45,614 nucleotides of DNA from Spirochaetia bacterium UBA2205 (GCA_002328585.1 DCUV01000014.1:126845-172458), one strand, 5' to 3'. Counted from the first letter of the stretch, positions 1-9,056 are shown. The notes: generated by a model from the letters alone, not told the origin. Program-made: numbers and translations.

Positions 1-58
1 TGATAAAGTCTATTGGTATAAAAAATTGATATAACGCACTTTTTACAGGATAGTATCC

Positions 59-1135
59 ATGGAAGAAAATGATAAAGTATACATGCATCTGTCTGAACAA
101 ACAAGGAAGATAAATATTGCAATGCATTATACCCATGGTGATATGGAAAAAGCCCGCCAGATGGTATCAGGGAATTACAATGATTTATATGCTATTAAGG
201 TTCGTTTTGCATCTTCAACACTGTTTGGAGCGTTCTTGCTTTTTTTTAATACTATTTATAATTCAATTTCCGGATTAACGCTCATTGTGTCACCTTCCTA
301 TACACTACTGAATATAGACCCGGCCCTGGACTGGATAATATTTGAAAAAGAAATAGCAAAGCAGATGCAAAAAGATGAATATGATCATGTTCTTGCTAAA
401 ACTTTCAGTGATAAAATGATTAAAAATTTTAGTACTATTTTGCAAAATGAATTATCACGAAATATTGAAATAAAAAATGATATAGCAATAGACAACCTGT
501 TCAGGAAGCTTATTCAGGAGACATTCGCATTGCAACGTGTTGATTCACTTGTGGTGTATCAATCAACATCATCCCTGACAATGGAATTGAATTCAATTAC
601 TATCCCAAAGTTGGAATCTGTAAAGGTAGAAGGGGAGCAAACACAGGAATCAGCGGTAATAAAAGTAGATACCGGGTCCGGCGAATATACACCTCTGGTA
701 GGTGTTGATGGTGTCAAGCTTATTATAAAAGCAACATTAATTTTATCACCCATTAAAGGGAAGCATATTTCACAATTATCAGCCGGAGACAGAATCATGA
801 TTTCTATTATCGATAGTAAACCAGTGGCGGTAAAGGTGGCACAGGCATTGCAAGCGTATCAAGATGAACAATTTAAACCCATTTCTGCGCGCATTACGCA
901 TGTTCAGAGTATTCCACAAAAGGGATATAAAATCTATGGGCTTATTGCAAAGGGCATTATTGTTGATATTGACGAGGAAGAGGAAAATATAAAGGTTGCG
1001 CTGGACCCCACGTATGCTGCTACATTGCAGGCAGCAGAGGAAGAAACAAAGCCAAATTATAGTATAATAGCAATTGTTGCAGTTACATTTTTAATTGTAA
1101 TAGGAATTCTGTATTTATTGTTAAATGCTAACTAA
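59..1135 (+). CDS. Hypothetical C-terminally anchored membrane protein
   Basis: I do not recognise this 358-residue protein. The first ~50 residues look helical and charged (HYTHGDMEKARQMV region). A hydrophobic stretch follows at about 53-80, then a soluble, mixed alpha/beta middle with many Val/Ile and Asp/Glu. A single strong transmembrane helix (about 335-355, VAVTFLIVIGILYLLL) precedes the last few residues. This is a tail-anchored layout with most of the chain probably in the cytoplasm, and there is no signal peptide. The start is the ATG at 59 behind a weak ACAGGA. It converges on hisF, and the two 3' ends overlap by 8 bases. No function is claimed. Confidence 0.75.
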   Translation: MEENDKVYMHLSEQTRKINIAMHYTHGDMEKARQMVSGNYNDLYAIKVRFASSTLFGAFLLFFNTIYNSISGLTLIVSPSYTLLNIDPALDWIIFEKEIAKQMQKDEYDHVLAKTFSDKMIKNFSTILQNELSRNIEIKNDIAIDNLFRKLIQETFALQRVDSLVVYQSTSSLTMELNSITIPKLESVKVEGEQTQESAVIKVDTGSGEYTPLVGVDGVKLIIKATLILSPIKGKHISQLSAGDRIMISIIDSKPVAVKVAQALQAYQDEQFKPISARITHVQSIPQKGYKIYGLIAKGIIVDIDEEEENIKVALDPTYAATLQAAEEETKPNYSIIAIVAVTFLIVIGILYLLLNAN

Positions 1136-1895
1136 AATCTACCGGGCGTATAGGGATACCGTGTGAAGCTAAAAAATCCTTTGCTTGCTTGATGCTGTAT
1201 TCTCGGTAGTGAAAAATTGAAGCCGCCAGCACTGCATCTGCTTTACCATAAACAAATCCTTCGTATAGGTGCTCTAAAGTTCCGGCACCTCCTGAAGCAA
1301 TAACCGGTATATGCACACTGTCTGCAATGCTTTGTGTTAACTCTAAATCATAACCTGCTTTAGTGCCGTCACGGTCCATACTGGTTAAAAGGATCTCACC
1401 TGCTCCCAGTGCTTCGGCTTGTTTTGCCCATTGCAGTGCATCTATATCGGTTTTTGTTTTACCGCCATGCAGATAAACATTCCAGCCAGTATTACACTGT
1501 TTAGCATCAATGGCAACAACAATACATTGAGAACCAAATCGCATAGCACATTGGGTAATAAGCTGTGGGGTTAACACTGCCTGGGTATTAATTGATATTT
1601 TGTCAGCACCATTCTCTAAAATCATCCTGACATCATCAATAGTACGTATACCACCACCAACGGTAAAAGGGATAGTAACCGTTTCGGCAACATCTTTTAC
1701 CATTTTTAGTATGATTGCCCGTTGGTCGCTTGATGCGGTAATATCAAGAAACACCAGCTCATCGGCACCTTCAGCATCGTAGAACATACCGTTGTGAACG
1801 GGATCACCTGCATCTGAAAGGTTTACAAAATTAACACCTTTGACAACCCTGCCATCTTTAACATCCAGACAGGGTATAATACGCTTGGCTAACAT
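1128..1895 (-). CDS. hisF: Imidazole glycerol phosphate synthase cyclase subunit HisF
   Basis: HisF is the (beta/alpha)8 cyclase half of IGP synthase. With HisH it converts PRFAR and ammonia to imidazole glycerol phosphate and AICAR in histidine synthesis. The protein starts MLAKRIIPCLDVKDG, which places the catalytic Asp11 in CLDVKDG and Asp130 in VVAIDAKQ exactly as in the family. Phosphate-binding glycine motifs (TVGGGI, ASGGAG) are present and the length of 255 is normal. I use the ATG at 1895, preceded by AGGA at 12 bases, rather than the in-frame TTG at 1904, which has no room for a ribosome site. No hisH or other his gene is adjacent, so the pathway is dispersed here. Confidence 0.97.
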   Translation of the reverse strand: MLAKRIIPCLDVKDGRVVKGVNFVNLSDAGDPVHNGMFYDAEGADELVFLDITASSDQRAIILKMVKDVAETVTIPFTVGGGIRTIDDVRMILENGADKISINTQAVLTPQLITQCAMRFGSQCIVVAIDAKQCNTGWNVYLHGGKTKTDIDALQWAKQAEALGAGEILLTSMDRDGTKAGYDLELTQSIADSVHIPVIASGGAGTLEHLYEGFVYGKADAVLAASIFHYREYSIKQAKDFLASHGIPIRPVDFS

Positions 1896-2008
1896 TAATA
1901 GCAACTATCCTATAAAATTTTGTATTGACATAAGGTTTAGATCACAAGGAACAATTGCATCAAAACTCATTTGACAATACCATAGTCAATCTATCAAATG
2001 GAATCCGT

Positions 2009-3076
2009 ATGTCAAAAAAAATTGAAAAACATAATACTTTTCATGACTTTTCCAGCAGATATGTTCCGCTCATCAATAATTATATTGATAGTTTTTATGC
2101 TCATAAGGAACTATCTGCCAAAAATCATGAGCTAAAAATTGCATATAGACTGTTACAGGAATATTGTACTCGCGAAGGCAAGCGTATCCGTCCTCTGTTG
2201 CTTTTGCTTTCCTTTGCAGGATATGGGGGCTCGGTTAAAAAAATTAATGCAATGATTCCTGTTGCATCGTCACTTGAGTGCATGCATGCATTCCTGCTGA
2301 TTCAGGATGACATCATTGATGGTGCAGTTGTCAGGCGTGGGAAGCCGGCATTCCATATACTGTGTAACAGTTCATATTATCAGTACAATGCAAATATTGG
2401 CACATGGGTGGCGATAGTTCTTGCTGATGTTGTTATGAGCAATGCACTTGAGATGATAGCAACACTGGAGGGCAGTAGTATAAAATATTTTTTGAATGAA
2501 TTTGCAGTAATGTATGAACGTACAGCGTTAGGTCAACTGCTTGATATTATCTGGTCACATCCTGAAAGAATCAGCAATGATGACATAGCGGAGATGATCG
2601 CTGCAATGAAAACGGCTCACTATACGGTAGCTGGTCCTTTGAAGCTGGGATATATACTGGCTGGCGGCAATGATAGTGATGAGTTACAACGGCTAACAGA
2701 AATGGGCTATTCATTGGGATTTGCTTTCCAGATGCGTGATGATATCATAGGCGTTTTTGGTGATGAAAAGGATATGGGGAAATCAGCAAGTTCTGATATA
2801 GCAGAAGGAAAATATACTGTACTGGTACAACAGGCATGGAACAAATTAGATGAAAAAGACAGAACACATTGTCTTGATTTATTAAGGAAAGATAAAAAAA
2901 CCATAGGGGAGATAGATACAATAAAACACTATATAACAAAAAGTGGTGCTGTCACAGTACTCCAGGATATCATTGATGAACATCTGCAAAAGGTGCATGC
3001 CATATTGCCTCAACTGCAGTGCAATGATTTCATGAAACAATGCATGCTGCAATTTATAGTTGGGCTGTTTCAATAA
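2009..3076 (+). CDS. Polyprenyl (probably geranylgeranyl/farnesyl-type) diphosphate synthase
   Basis: This trans-prenyltransferase condenses IPP with an allylic diphosphate. Both Asp-rich Mg-binding motifs are intact: the first as QDDIIDGAVVRRGKP (about residue 100) and the second as RDDIIGVFGDEKDMGK (about residue 243). GKRIRPLLLL is the usual N-terminal substrate motif. The first motif has the short DDxxD form and an aromatic residue five positions upstream. This hints at a short C15-C20 product, but product length cannot be fixed from sequence. The start is uncertain: ATG 2009 has a weak GGA, while an in-frame TTG at 1955 has AAGGA four bases upstream and would add 18 residues. The gene stands alone, divergent from hisF. 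Confidence 0.92.
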   Translation: MSKKIEKHNTFHDFSSRYVPLINNYIDSFYAHKELSAKNHELKIAYRLLQEYCTREGKRIRPLLLLLSFAGYGGSVKKINAMIPVASSLECMHAFLLIQDDIIDGAVVRRGKPAFHILCNSSYYQYNANIGTWVAIVLADVVMSNALEMIATLEGSSIKYFLNEFAVMYERTALGQLLDIIWSHPERISNDDIAEMIAAMKTAHYTVAGPLKLGYILAGGNDSDELQRLTEMGYSLGFAFQMRDDIIGVFGDEKDMGKSASSDIAEGKYTVLVQQAWNKLDEKDRTHCLDLLRKDKKTIGEIDTIKHYITKSGAVTVLQDIIDEHLQKVHAILPQLQCNDFMKQCMLQFIVGLFQ

Positions 3077-3109
3077 CAGTTTGCCATCCAGTTTTTTTGG
3101 CCATTGTTT

Positions 3110-3155
3110 CCCTGCCTTATTGAGGAGGGGGAATCGAGAGCGAGGTTTATATCAT
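3110..3155. repeat. Decayed copy of a GC-rich dispersed palindrome
   Basis: In an AT-rich gap, CCCTGCCTTATTGAGGAGGGG followed by GCGAGGTT resembles the core of the element at 24326-24363 (CCCCTCGCCTT ... AAGGAGAGGGG ... GGTGAGGTT). It has several substitutions and looks like an eroded member of the same repeat class. The rest of the 3077-3267 gap shows nothing recognisable. Confidence 0.4.
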
Positions 3156-3267
3156 TTTAATCCATTCAGGTAGCTGTATGAAGCCAACCGTAGCCCTACC
3201 AATAATAATGTAATAAATAATTATTTTCTTGTCAGATTGTAAATAACAATTTACTTTGTAAAATTAA

Positions 3268-3312
3268 TTGACGAATACATTAATTATGAGTTTAGTTTGA
3301 AAAGAATATAAT
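3268..3312 (+). promoter_or_regulatory. Promoter region of the tandem TetR genes
   Basis: Two overlapping sigma-70 readings are possible: TTGACG (3268) -17 bp- TTTAGT (3291-3296), or TTATGA (3284) -17 bp- TATAAT (3307-3312). The second would start transcription near 3319, just upstream of the chosen start at 3333. ATTAAT-N10-ATTAAT around the first -35 box (3264-3285) is a possible autoregulatory TetR operator. The TTGACG block recurs upstream of the gene at 9605. Confidence 0.45.
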
Positions 3313-3332
3313 GAATTATGGAGAATAGTAAT

Positions 3333-4016
3333 ATGGCTATAGTTGCCAAAAAAGCGCATAAAGAAACATTTGAAAGGATTTCGCCTGAAAAGCGGGATAG
3401 AATAATAACCATCGCGACAAAGGAGTTTGCAAAAAATGGTTTTAAGGGAGCAAATATTAATATAATAGCAAAAAAAGCTGGTATCAGTATTGGTTCAATG
3501 TATAACTATTTTGAAAGCAAAGAAGATTTACTGTTAACGGTTATCAATGAGGCGTATAAATTGTTGGAAAAGGTGCTTGGTTCGGTAAGCCTTGAAAATA
3601 AAAATTTTTATGAAAAAATAGAAGAGCTGGTATGCGCGGCACAAAAGTTTGCCCGACAGTATCCGGAGATTCATCAGGTTTATCTTGATATAACGTCCGA
3701 GGGTTTATCGCATCTTACACCGCGATTATCCAGGACAATAGAATATATTACCATTGAATTTTACCGCCACGAATTGGAACAGGCAAAAAAACAGGGCATC
3801 GTACGAGAAGATGCTGATGTTAACGTTACCTCACTATGTATTGATAATATATTAGTATTGACCCAGTTTTCATATACATCCGAATACTTCAAGGAGCGAT
3901 TAAAACTTTTTATTGGGGAAGATGCGTTTGATGATGATGAAAGGATAGTAAAAGGTGTAGTTGATTTTATCAAAAATGCATTGATGCCCCGGATGAACAT
4001 AAGCAATAATAAATAA
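3333..4016 (+). CDS. TetR/AcrR family transcriptional regulator (first of a tandem pair)
   Basis: The N-terminal TetR helix-turn-helix is clear: RIITIATKEFAKNGFKGANI, IIAKKAGISIGSMYNYFESK, EDLLLTVINEAY. The C-terminal all-helical domain carries no recognisable ligand signature. I choose ATG 3333 because GGAGA lies nine bases upstream, whereas ATG 3318 has no ribosome site and may fall on or before the transcription start. Only 35 bases separate it from a second TetR gene, so both probably share a transcript. Possible targets are its own operon or the divergent prenyl synthase side, but nothing in the sequence fixes this. Confidence 0.9.
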   Translation: MAIVAKKAHKETFERISPEKRDRIITIATKEFAKNGFKGANINIIAKKAGISIGSMYNYFESKEDLLLTVINEAYKLLEKVLGSVSLENKNFYEKIEELVCAAQKFARQYPEIHQVYLDITSEGLSHLTPRLSRTIEYITIEFYRHELEQAKKQGIVREDADVNVTSLCIDNILVLTQFSYTSEYFKERLKLFIGEDAFDDDERIVKGVVDFIKNALMPRMNISNNK

Positions 4017-4051
4017 CTATCTCTATTTTAGATTAGAAAGGTTGTCTTTAA

Positions 4052-4651
4052 ATGAAAAGGAAGAATGTTAATGTCATAGAACTGCGAAGAAATCAGCTTA
4101 CCCGTGCGGCATATAAAGTTGTAAGCAGAAAAGGATATTATAATTTTACTGTTCGTGATATAGCAAAAGAAGCAGGGCTTTCAACAGGTCTGGTGCATTA
4201 TTATTTTAAAAACAAAGATGATCTTCTGGTGTCTGTTTTAAGGGTAATGAATGAAAATCTGAGAAGCTATCTTGCAAAGGCACTTGAGCAGATAGAAGAT
4301 CCAAAAGAAAAAATAATAATCTTTATGGATGAAGCGTTTCACCTTGTAGAGCGTGAAAAAGAATATTTCCACGTCCTCATTGATTTCTGGACACAGATAA
4401 ATCATAATGAGCGTATGAGGAAAGCAAACATTAAATTGTACCAGAGCTATAGGGCTGAATGTGCCAAAATAATACAGGAAGGTATTAGTAAAAATGTATT
4501 TAATAATGTTGATGTTCAATATACTGCGACAATGATTGTTGCTTTTGTTCAGGGATTGATTATTCAATATATTATTGATAATGAAGCGTTTGATTATACT
4601 GAATATTCAAAAAAGATGAAGTCGCAGATAGTGGATAACTTGATGAAGTAA
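4052..4651 (+). CDS. TetR/AcrR family transcriptional regulator (second of a tandem pair)
   Basis: This is a 199-residue TetR-fold repressor. The DNA-binding domain covers residues 9-60 (AAYKVVSRKGYYNFTVRDIA, EAGLSTGLVHYYFKNKDDL). The C-terminal half resembles the BetI-like TetR_C group (FHVLIDFWTQINHNERMR, IIQEGISKNVF, VAFVQGLIIQYIIDNEAFD). GAAAGG about ten bases before ATG 4052 is the ribosome site. It follows the 3333-4016 TetR gene closely and differs from it throughout, so the pair is not a recent duplication. Ligand and target are unknown. Confidence 0.92.
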   Translation: MKRKNVNVIELRRNQLTRAAYKVVSRKGYYNFTVRDIAKEAGLSTGLVHYYFKNKDDLLVSVLRVMNENLRSYLAKALEQIEDPKEKIIIFMDEAFHLVEREKEYFHVLIDFWTQINHNERMRKANIKLYQSYRAECAKIIQEGISKNVFNNVDVQYTATMIVAFVQGLIIQYIIDNEAFDYTEYSKKMKSQIVDNLMK

Positions 4652-4660
4652 TCAAGGGTG

Positions 4661-4689
4661 TTGTAAAATTTTGATTTATATGGTATAAT
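4661..4689 (+). promoter_or_regulatory. Sigma-70 promoter for cysE
   Basis: TTGTAA (4661-4666), a 17-bp spacer and a perfect TATAAT (4684-4689) lie 50 bases upstream of the serine acetyltransferase start. Transcription should begin near 4696. It is separate from the TetR unit. Confidence 0.65.
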
Positions 4690-4738
4690 GCGATAAAATT
4701 ACTGACCAAACATGGTAGTAATGGTATGACAGGGTTAT

Positions 4739-5680
4739 ATGTTAAAAGATATTTCAGAAAATGGAAATTACCAGAAGCATTTAGAGAACATAGTAAAAAC
4801 ATTATGCCAGCCTCAGTCATATAAAAAGGTATATCACCGGATAAATCACGATGTTCCCATGCCTTCAATTCAGCAATTAGAAGAGATTGTTGAAGAATGC
4901 AAGATGGTGCTTTTTCCTGGCTACTTTGGAAATTCAGAAATTACTCCGCAAAATATGCAATATTATATTGGTTCAGCTATTGACGGGATTGCACGAAAAC
5001 TTACTGAACAGATAAAACGTGGCTATTGTTTTTCATGTTCTGAAGGTGAAACTATCGATTGCATAGAATGCGAGCATCGTTCACGGAAGATAATGTTTCA
5101 ATTTCTGGATATGTTACCTGAAATACGTCGCATGCTGGCAATGGATGTGCAGGCAGCGTATGAGGGAGATCCCGCAGCAAAAAGTCATGGTGAGACAATA
5201 TTTTGCTATCCCAGTATAACCGCTATGATACATTACAGGATAGCCCATGCACTCTATATACTGGATGTCCCGCTTATTCCGCGCATAATCACCGAGATGG
5301 CTCACTCGCATACCGGGATAGACATACATCCTGGTGCAACAATCAGCGAAAATTTCTTTATAGATCACGGTACCGGTGTTGTTATTGGTGAAACAACTAT
5401 AATCGGTAATAATGTTAGAATTTATCAGGGTGTTACATTGGGAGCAAAAAGTTTTCCGCTTGATGAAAATGGTAACCCAATGAAAGGGATACCTCGCCAT
5501 CCAATCGTTGAAGATGATGTCATTATTTATTCAGGAGCAACGATATTGGGAAGGGTTACCATTGGAAGAGGATCGGTCATTGGAGGAAATGTGTGGCTTA
5601 CCGAAAGCGTTCCACCCCAAACCAATGTAGTACAACATAAGCCATCAGAGATGATGTTTGAACATGGTGGTGGTATTTAA
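4739..5680 (+). CDS. cysE: Serine O-acetyltransferase
   Basis: It transfers acetyl from acetyl-CoA to L-serine, giving O-acetylserine for cysteine synthesis in the cytoplasm. The C-terminal left-handed beta-helix has hexapeptide repeats and the family signatures GIDIHPGATISENFFIDHG, GVVIGETTIIGNNV, YQGVTLG and RHPIVEDDVIIYSGATILG. The catalytic His-Asp pair is seen in FIDHGTG. At 313 residues it is the long form (SATase N-terminal domain of ~170 residues), as in Bacteroides- and EpsC-like enzymes. The ribosome site is AGGG just before ATG 4739. A cysteine-rich insert (YCFSCSEGETIDCIECEH, about residues 95-115) is unusual and could bind metal or sense redox. O-acetylserine sulfhydrylase is not adjacent. 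Confidence 0.95.
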   Translation: MLKDISENGNYQKHLENIVKTLCQPQSYKKVYHRINHDVPMPSIQQLEEIVEECKMVLFPGYFGNSEITPQNMQYYIGSAIDGIARKLTEQIKRGYCFSCSEGETIDCIECEHRSRKIMFQFLDMLPEIRRMLAMDVQAAYEGDPAAKSHGETIFCYPSITAMIHYRIAHALYILDVPLIPRIITEMAHSHTGIDIHPGATISENFFIDHGTGVVIGETTIIGNNVRIYQGVTLGAKSFPLDENGNPMKGIPRHPIVEDDVIIYSGATILGRVTIGRGSVIGGNVWLTESVPPQTNVVQHKPSEMMFEHGGGI

Positions 5681-6645
5681 TGTTTGCTTTTTTTACCAAT
5701 TAAGAGTCCGATATGCTCTCTGCCTTTGCTCCAGTGCCAATCACTGCGGGCATTGAAATACAAAAACCATCGTTCTTTATCCACAGGTTTTGTATCAAAG
5801 GCATACACATGGCTTTTCATAAATGATCCATTGATGTTGTCAGGTTTTAGTAACGGTTCTTTCCATAGAGCGTTAAATGTTATGCCATCCTTTGAAGAAT
5901 AGACAAGTATAGCCGACCCTGAGTGATTAATAGTATAATCCCAGTATATGCCATTTTGCAATCCTATAAATCCATCATCAAATGGTAAAACTTTAAACGA
6001 TCCGCATCCCAGATTGCACCATCGATTATATTGAGAAGGTGCTAAAATAGGTTCGCTGCAACATTCAAAGGGACCTTCCGGGCTTTGTGCTTTTGCCAAT
6101 CCAATATACAACGGTTCATTAAAGCCACAGTCCATTATATATGCTAATGCAGCACTATAGTAGAGGTAATAGGTATTCTTAGTTTTAACAACACAGGGAT
6201 TGCTTATTGAATATCCAAGATTGTTGTGATGCCATGGTAATGATGGTTTTAAAATAATTTTTTCATCACTCCATGTATAACAGTCTTTTGAAGAGCGCAT
6301 TGCTATATATGAATACCATTGATGGGGAAGCCATGAGTACCATAAAATAAAAGGTTTGGTTTTTTCATAGTATAAATAGTACATGCCATTAGCATAAAGC
6401 AAAAACGGACGCATAGCCCTGCGAAGGGTTTGTTTGTTTAATCTTGTATAGTTAATTCCATCCATAGAAATATAGTGGTGAATACCAAGCAAAGAGTGAG
6501 CAAAAAGATGCCATTTATTATCCTTTGATTCATCGGGAGTAATAAATGTTGGGTCAGCGATGATTGGCGATGGGAAAGGATATTTTATGATTGGATTGTT
6601 TTCAAACAACGACCATTTCAAATTTATAAATTCTTTTGTTTTCAT
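5677..6645 (-). CDS. Five-bladed beta-propeller glycosidase-like protein (GH43/GH32 superfamily)
   Basis: A 322-residue protein with the repeated blade pattern of furanosidase-like propellers: IIADPTFI with the Asp expected near the active site, WHLFAHS, YYLYYEKTKP, MRSSKDCYTWSDE, YYLYYSAAL, GLAKAQSPEGPFE, WFLYFNARS. There is no signal peptide, so the protein is probably cytoplasmic. The substrate is unknown, and such folds also occur as modules of glycan transferases. ATG 6645 is chosen because AAAGGA sits six bases upstream; longer in-frame starts at 6660 and 6726 lack a site. Its 3' end overlaps cysE by four bases. Confidence 0.75.
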   Translation of the reverse strand: MKTKEFINLKWSLFENNPIIKYPFPSPIIADPTFITPDESKDNKWHLFAHSLLGIHHYISMDGINYTRLNKQTLRRAMRPFLLYANGMYYLYYEKTKPFILWYSWLPHQWYSYIAMRSSKDCYTWSDEKIILKPSLPWHHNNLGYSISNPCVVKTKNTYYLYYSAALAYIMDCGFNEPLYIGLAKAQSPEGPFECCSEPILAPSQYNRWCNLGCGSFKVLPFDDGFIGLQNGIYWDYTINHSGSAILVYSSKDGITFNALWKEPLLKPDNINGSFMKSHVYAFDTKPVDKERWFLYFNARSDWHWSKGREHIGLLIGKKSKH

Positions 6646-6710
6646 AACTGTTCCTTTCATTGTGAATGCACTGCAATTTTTTAATGCTGTATGTTCGATA
6701 GTTGCTATTA

Positions 6711-6739
6711 ATGGTAACTTTTGCATTCTATTTAGTCAA
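6711..6739 (-). promoter_or_regulatory. Minus-strand promoter for the propeller gene
   Basis: Read on the minus strand, TTGACT (6739-6734), a 17-bp spacer and TACCAT (6716-6711) give a plausible sigma-70 promoter, with a ~58-base leader to the start at 6645. A 7-base version of the ACTATCG motif lies in the leader near 6697. Confidence 0.5.
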
Positions 6740-6811
6740 GTGTATTTATTATAATAAATGTATATTCAAAAAAACTATCGCATATATGTATGATATGAAT
6801 ATGAAAAGTCT

Positions 6812-6840
6812 TTGACATAATGTTGGTGATATAGTACTAT
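6812..6840 (+). promoter_or_regulatory. Sigma-70 promoter for the SpoIIE receptor gene
   Basis: TTGACA (6812-6817), a 17-bp spacer and TACTAT (6835-6840) lie 30 bases upstream of the start at 6870. The site is divergent from the promoter at 6711-6739. An ACTATCGC octamer (6774-6781) lies between the two. Confidence 0.65.
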
Positions 6841-6869
6841 TAACACGTTTTTTTTGGGACAATAATGAT

Positions 6870-8852
6870 ATGTATTCCATTTATATAAATACTAAAAAAA
6901 TTATAGTACTCAATTGCATTATAGTATTGGTATCGTGTTCAGCACATTCCTCACATGTTTTCCAGTCGCTGGAAGGAACATGGAAGCTTGCTACAAAAAA
7001 TATAGAGTATGATTATTCCAATAAAAGGTTACCTGAATATGTGGAAATTAATATTCCCTGCTCAATAAAAGTGCCCCATACATTTGAAAATAACAATATG
7101 CAGTTGCCTGTTAAAGGATATGTATGGATTCAAAAAGAAATCTTCATTGAATCTTTGCCAACCTGTGATTTAGCATTACAGTTTGGTGAAATAATGAATG
7201 CAGATGTTGCTTACTTTAATGGGAAGCAAATAGGGGCATCGGGACGTTTCCCGCCGGATTTTAAATCTGCATGGGGTAAATTTCGTCATTATGCTATACC
7301 CCGAGATATTATAAACAAAGGCGCTAATGTAATTGTACTAAAAGTTTACTATGATTCAGAATTCTGGATCACCCCTCCTGTCAGGTTGATTGACAATGTT
7401 GCAGGGAGTAAAATTGCCAGCTTGTTGGATTTTTTAAGAATACAATTGATGGAAAATATTTTCATTTTATTGATACTATTATCATTTTTTTTTCTCATGA
7501 TGTTTTACTTCCAGCGGGAGTACATGGAATATCTATTATTTGGCATAGCGTGTTTTACCATTGCTATGCCCCAGGCACTTCATTTTTTAGAAAATCTGTA
7601 TCCTGATATTGGTTTAACATCTGATACAATTCTTAAGCTAACACAGCCTGGATTGATATTATTTCCGGCTTTCCTTAATCTGTTTTACCGGTATCACATC
7701 GGGAAACAAAAAAAATGGTTAACTATAGTTTATATTGCTGTGCCGATAGTATTCAGCGCTATTATGGTGCTGCAACAAACAAGGGCAGAAATATTATTTT
7801 ATAGAAATCTATCGATCATAGTATCCATTGTTTATATGATAGATTTGTTTATATTATCAGGATGGCAGGTGTTGCATAAAAAGAAGGCGGGAACGCTCAT
7901 CTTCATTGGTTTAGTCCCCATGGTAGTTCTTGGAATGCATGATATTCTATCATTTGGAATGCACATTATACCTTCGTACATAGTTTTATATGTTTACGGA
8001 TTGCCATTTTTGATATTTATCATTTCAATTTATTTAGTAAATATATTTGTAAAAGCCTTAAAAGAAACACAAGAGTTAAATATACAATTACAGAAGCTAT
8101 TACTTGATGCAAAACGATTGGCGTATCTGGAAAAGGAGCTGGAGATAGCAAAAGCTATACAAAGTCAATTGTTACCATCAAAAATTCCAGACATAGAGGG
8201 TGTTGATATTGCTGTTAAGTTTCAACCGGCTATGAAAATTGGAGGAGATATTTATAATATATTTCAGATAAAGGATGGTGTAGTGCTCTTTGTTGCCGAT
8301 GTTGTTGGACACGGCATCCCGGCGGCATTGATTTCGGCAATGGTTAATGTGTTGCTTAAAATGTTCCAGATGCTGGCTATAGATCCTGGTCTTTTGCTAA
8401 GAAGCTTAAACGTAAATATATGCACCATGCTCCCTCAAACATTTGTAACTGCGGTATGTGTTTATTGTAACCGATCGCATAATTTTATGCGCATAGCGCG
8501 TGCCGGACATCCTCCTATGATAAAGTGCAGCAATGATGGGAATATTTCTATGTATATGCCATCAGGGAGAGCATTAGGTATACAAACACAAACGCGATTT
8601 AAGACTGTTGAATTAACAATGGAGAAAGGGGACAGATTAATTATTTATACTGATGGTCTGGTTGAAGCATCGTTACCGGGAAACAGTAAGGATATATATG
8701 GTGAAGAGCGATTAAAAAATATGATACAACAAACCATAAACCTTCCTCTGGATAAAGCGATTGAGGTCATATATGATGATGTCATATCATATGTTGGTTC
8801 TCATCAACATCTTACCGATGATATCACAGTCATCATGATAGAAATACTGTAA
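6870..8852 (+). CDS. Membrane receptor with C-terminal SpoIIE/PP2C serine phosphatase
   Basis: A 660-residue signalling protein. The N-terminus is a signal or lipoprotein-like helix (IVLNCIIVLVSCSAHSS, Cys in lipobox-like context). An extracytoplasmic jelly-roll domain of GH2 sugar-binding type follows at about 35-175 (GTWKLATKN, YVWIQKEIFI, DVAYFNGKQIGASGRFPP). About seven transmembrane helices cover 190-400, as in 7TMR-DISM receptors. A coiled-coil linker leads to the PP2C domain from ~425 (AKAIQSQLLPSKIPDIEGVD, MKIGGDIYNIF, VADVVGHGIPAALISAMV, IYTDGLVEA, DDITVIMI). Metal-binding Asp residues are intact. It probably dephosphorylates a STAS anti-anti-sigma protein on an external cue; the STAS protein at 42929-43264 is a candidate. 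The GGGA ribosome site is weakly placed. Confidence 0.93.
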   Translation: MYSIYINTKKIIVLNCIIVLVSCSAHSSHVFQSLEGTWKLATKNIEYDYSNKRLPEYVEINIPCSIKVPHTFENNNMQLPVKGYVWIQKEIFIESLPTCDLALQFGEIMNADVAYFNGKQIGASGRFPPDFKSAWGKFRHYAIPRDIINKGANVIVLKVYYDSEFWITPPVRLIDNVAGSKIASLLDFLRIQLMENIFILLILLSFFFLMMFYFQREYMEYLLFGIACFTIAMPQALHFLENLYPDIGLTSDTILKLTQPGLILFPAFLNLFYRYHIGKQKKWLTIVYIAVPIVFSAIMVLQQTRAEILFYRNLSIIVSIVYMIDLFILSGWQVLHKKKAGTLIFIGLVPMVVLGMHDILSFGMHIIPSYIVLYVYGLPFLIFIISIYLVNIFVKALKETQELNIQLQKLLLDAKRLAYLEKELEIAKAIQSQLLPSKIPDIEGVDIAVKFQPAMKIGGDIYNIFQIKDGVVLFVADVVGHGIPAALISAMVNVLLKMFQMLAIDPGLLLRSLNVNICTMLPQTFVTAVCVYCNRSHNFMRIARAGHPPMIKCSNDGNISMYMPSGRALGIQTQTRFKTVELTMEKGDRLIIYTDGLVEASLPGNSKDIYGEERLKNMIQQTINLPLDKAIEVIYDDVISYVGSHQHLTDDITVIMIEIL

Positions 8853-8899
8853 ATACTGAGTGTGGGCTAAATCAATAGTTGGTCATTGATGTTGCAAAT

Positions 8900-8916
8900 T
8901 TGACACGGTGTGGCAA
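8900..8916. promoter_or_regulatory. Possible upstream activator site for the sigma-54 promoter
   Basis: TTGACACGGTGTGGCAA is a 17-bp interrupted palindrome of the form TTGnCACnnnGTGnCAA. It is centred ~100 bp upstream of the sigma-54 promoter at 9006-9021, the usual place for an enhancer-binding protein. The activator is not identified. Confidence 0.5.
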
Positions 8917-9005
8917 TAATCAAAAAAAATCTATTACCAGTTACTATCGCCAAAAACGAAAACCCTGAATTTTCCAGCATTTTCATTTGTAAAAAATATT
9001 TTAAG

Positions 9006-9021
9006 TTGGCACGATAATTGC
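9006..9021 (+). promoter_or_regulatory. Sigma-54 (-24/-12) promoter
   Basis: TTGGCACG-ATAA-TTGC followed by T matches the RpoN consensus TGGCACG-N4-TTGCW at every conserved base, with exactly ten bases between GG and GC. Transcription should start near 9033, giving a ~24-base leader that holds the ribosome site of the small gene at 9057. Confidence 0.85.
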
Positions 9022-9056
9022 TTATATAATAAGTAGGACGTTGGAGGAGCATAACC

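Noticed and set aside
836..851. Sigma-54-like TGGCACAGGCATTGCA inside the first gene
   Set aside because: It has correct GG-N10-GC spacing, but lies within coding sequence, no gene starts just downstream, and the downstream gene hisF is on the other strand.
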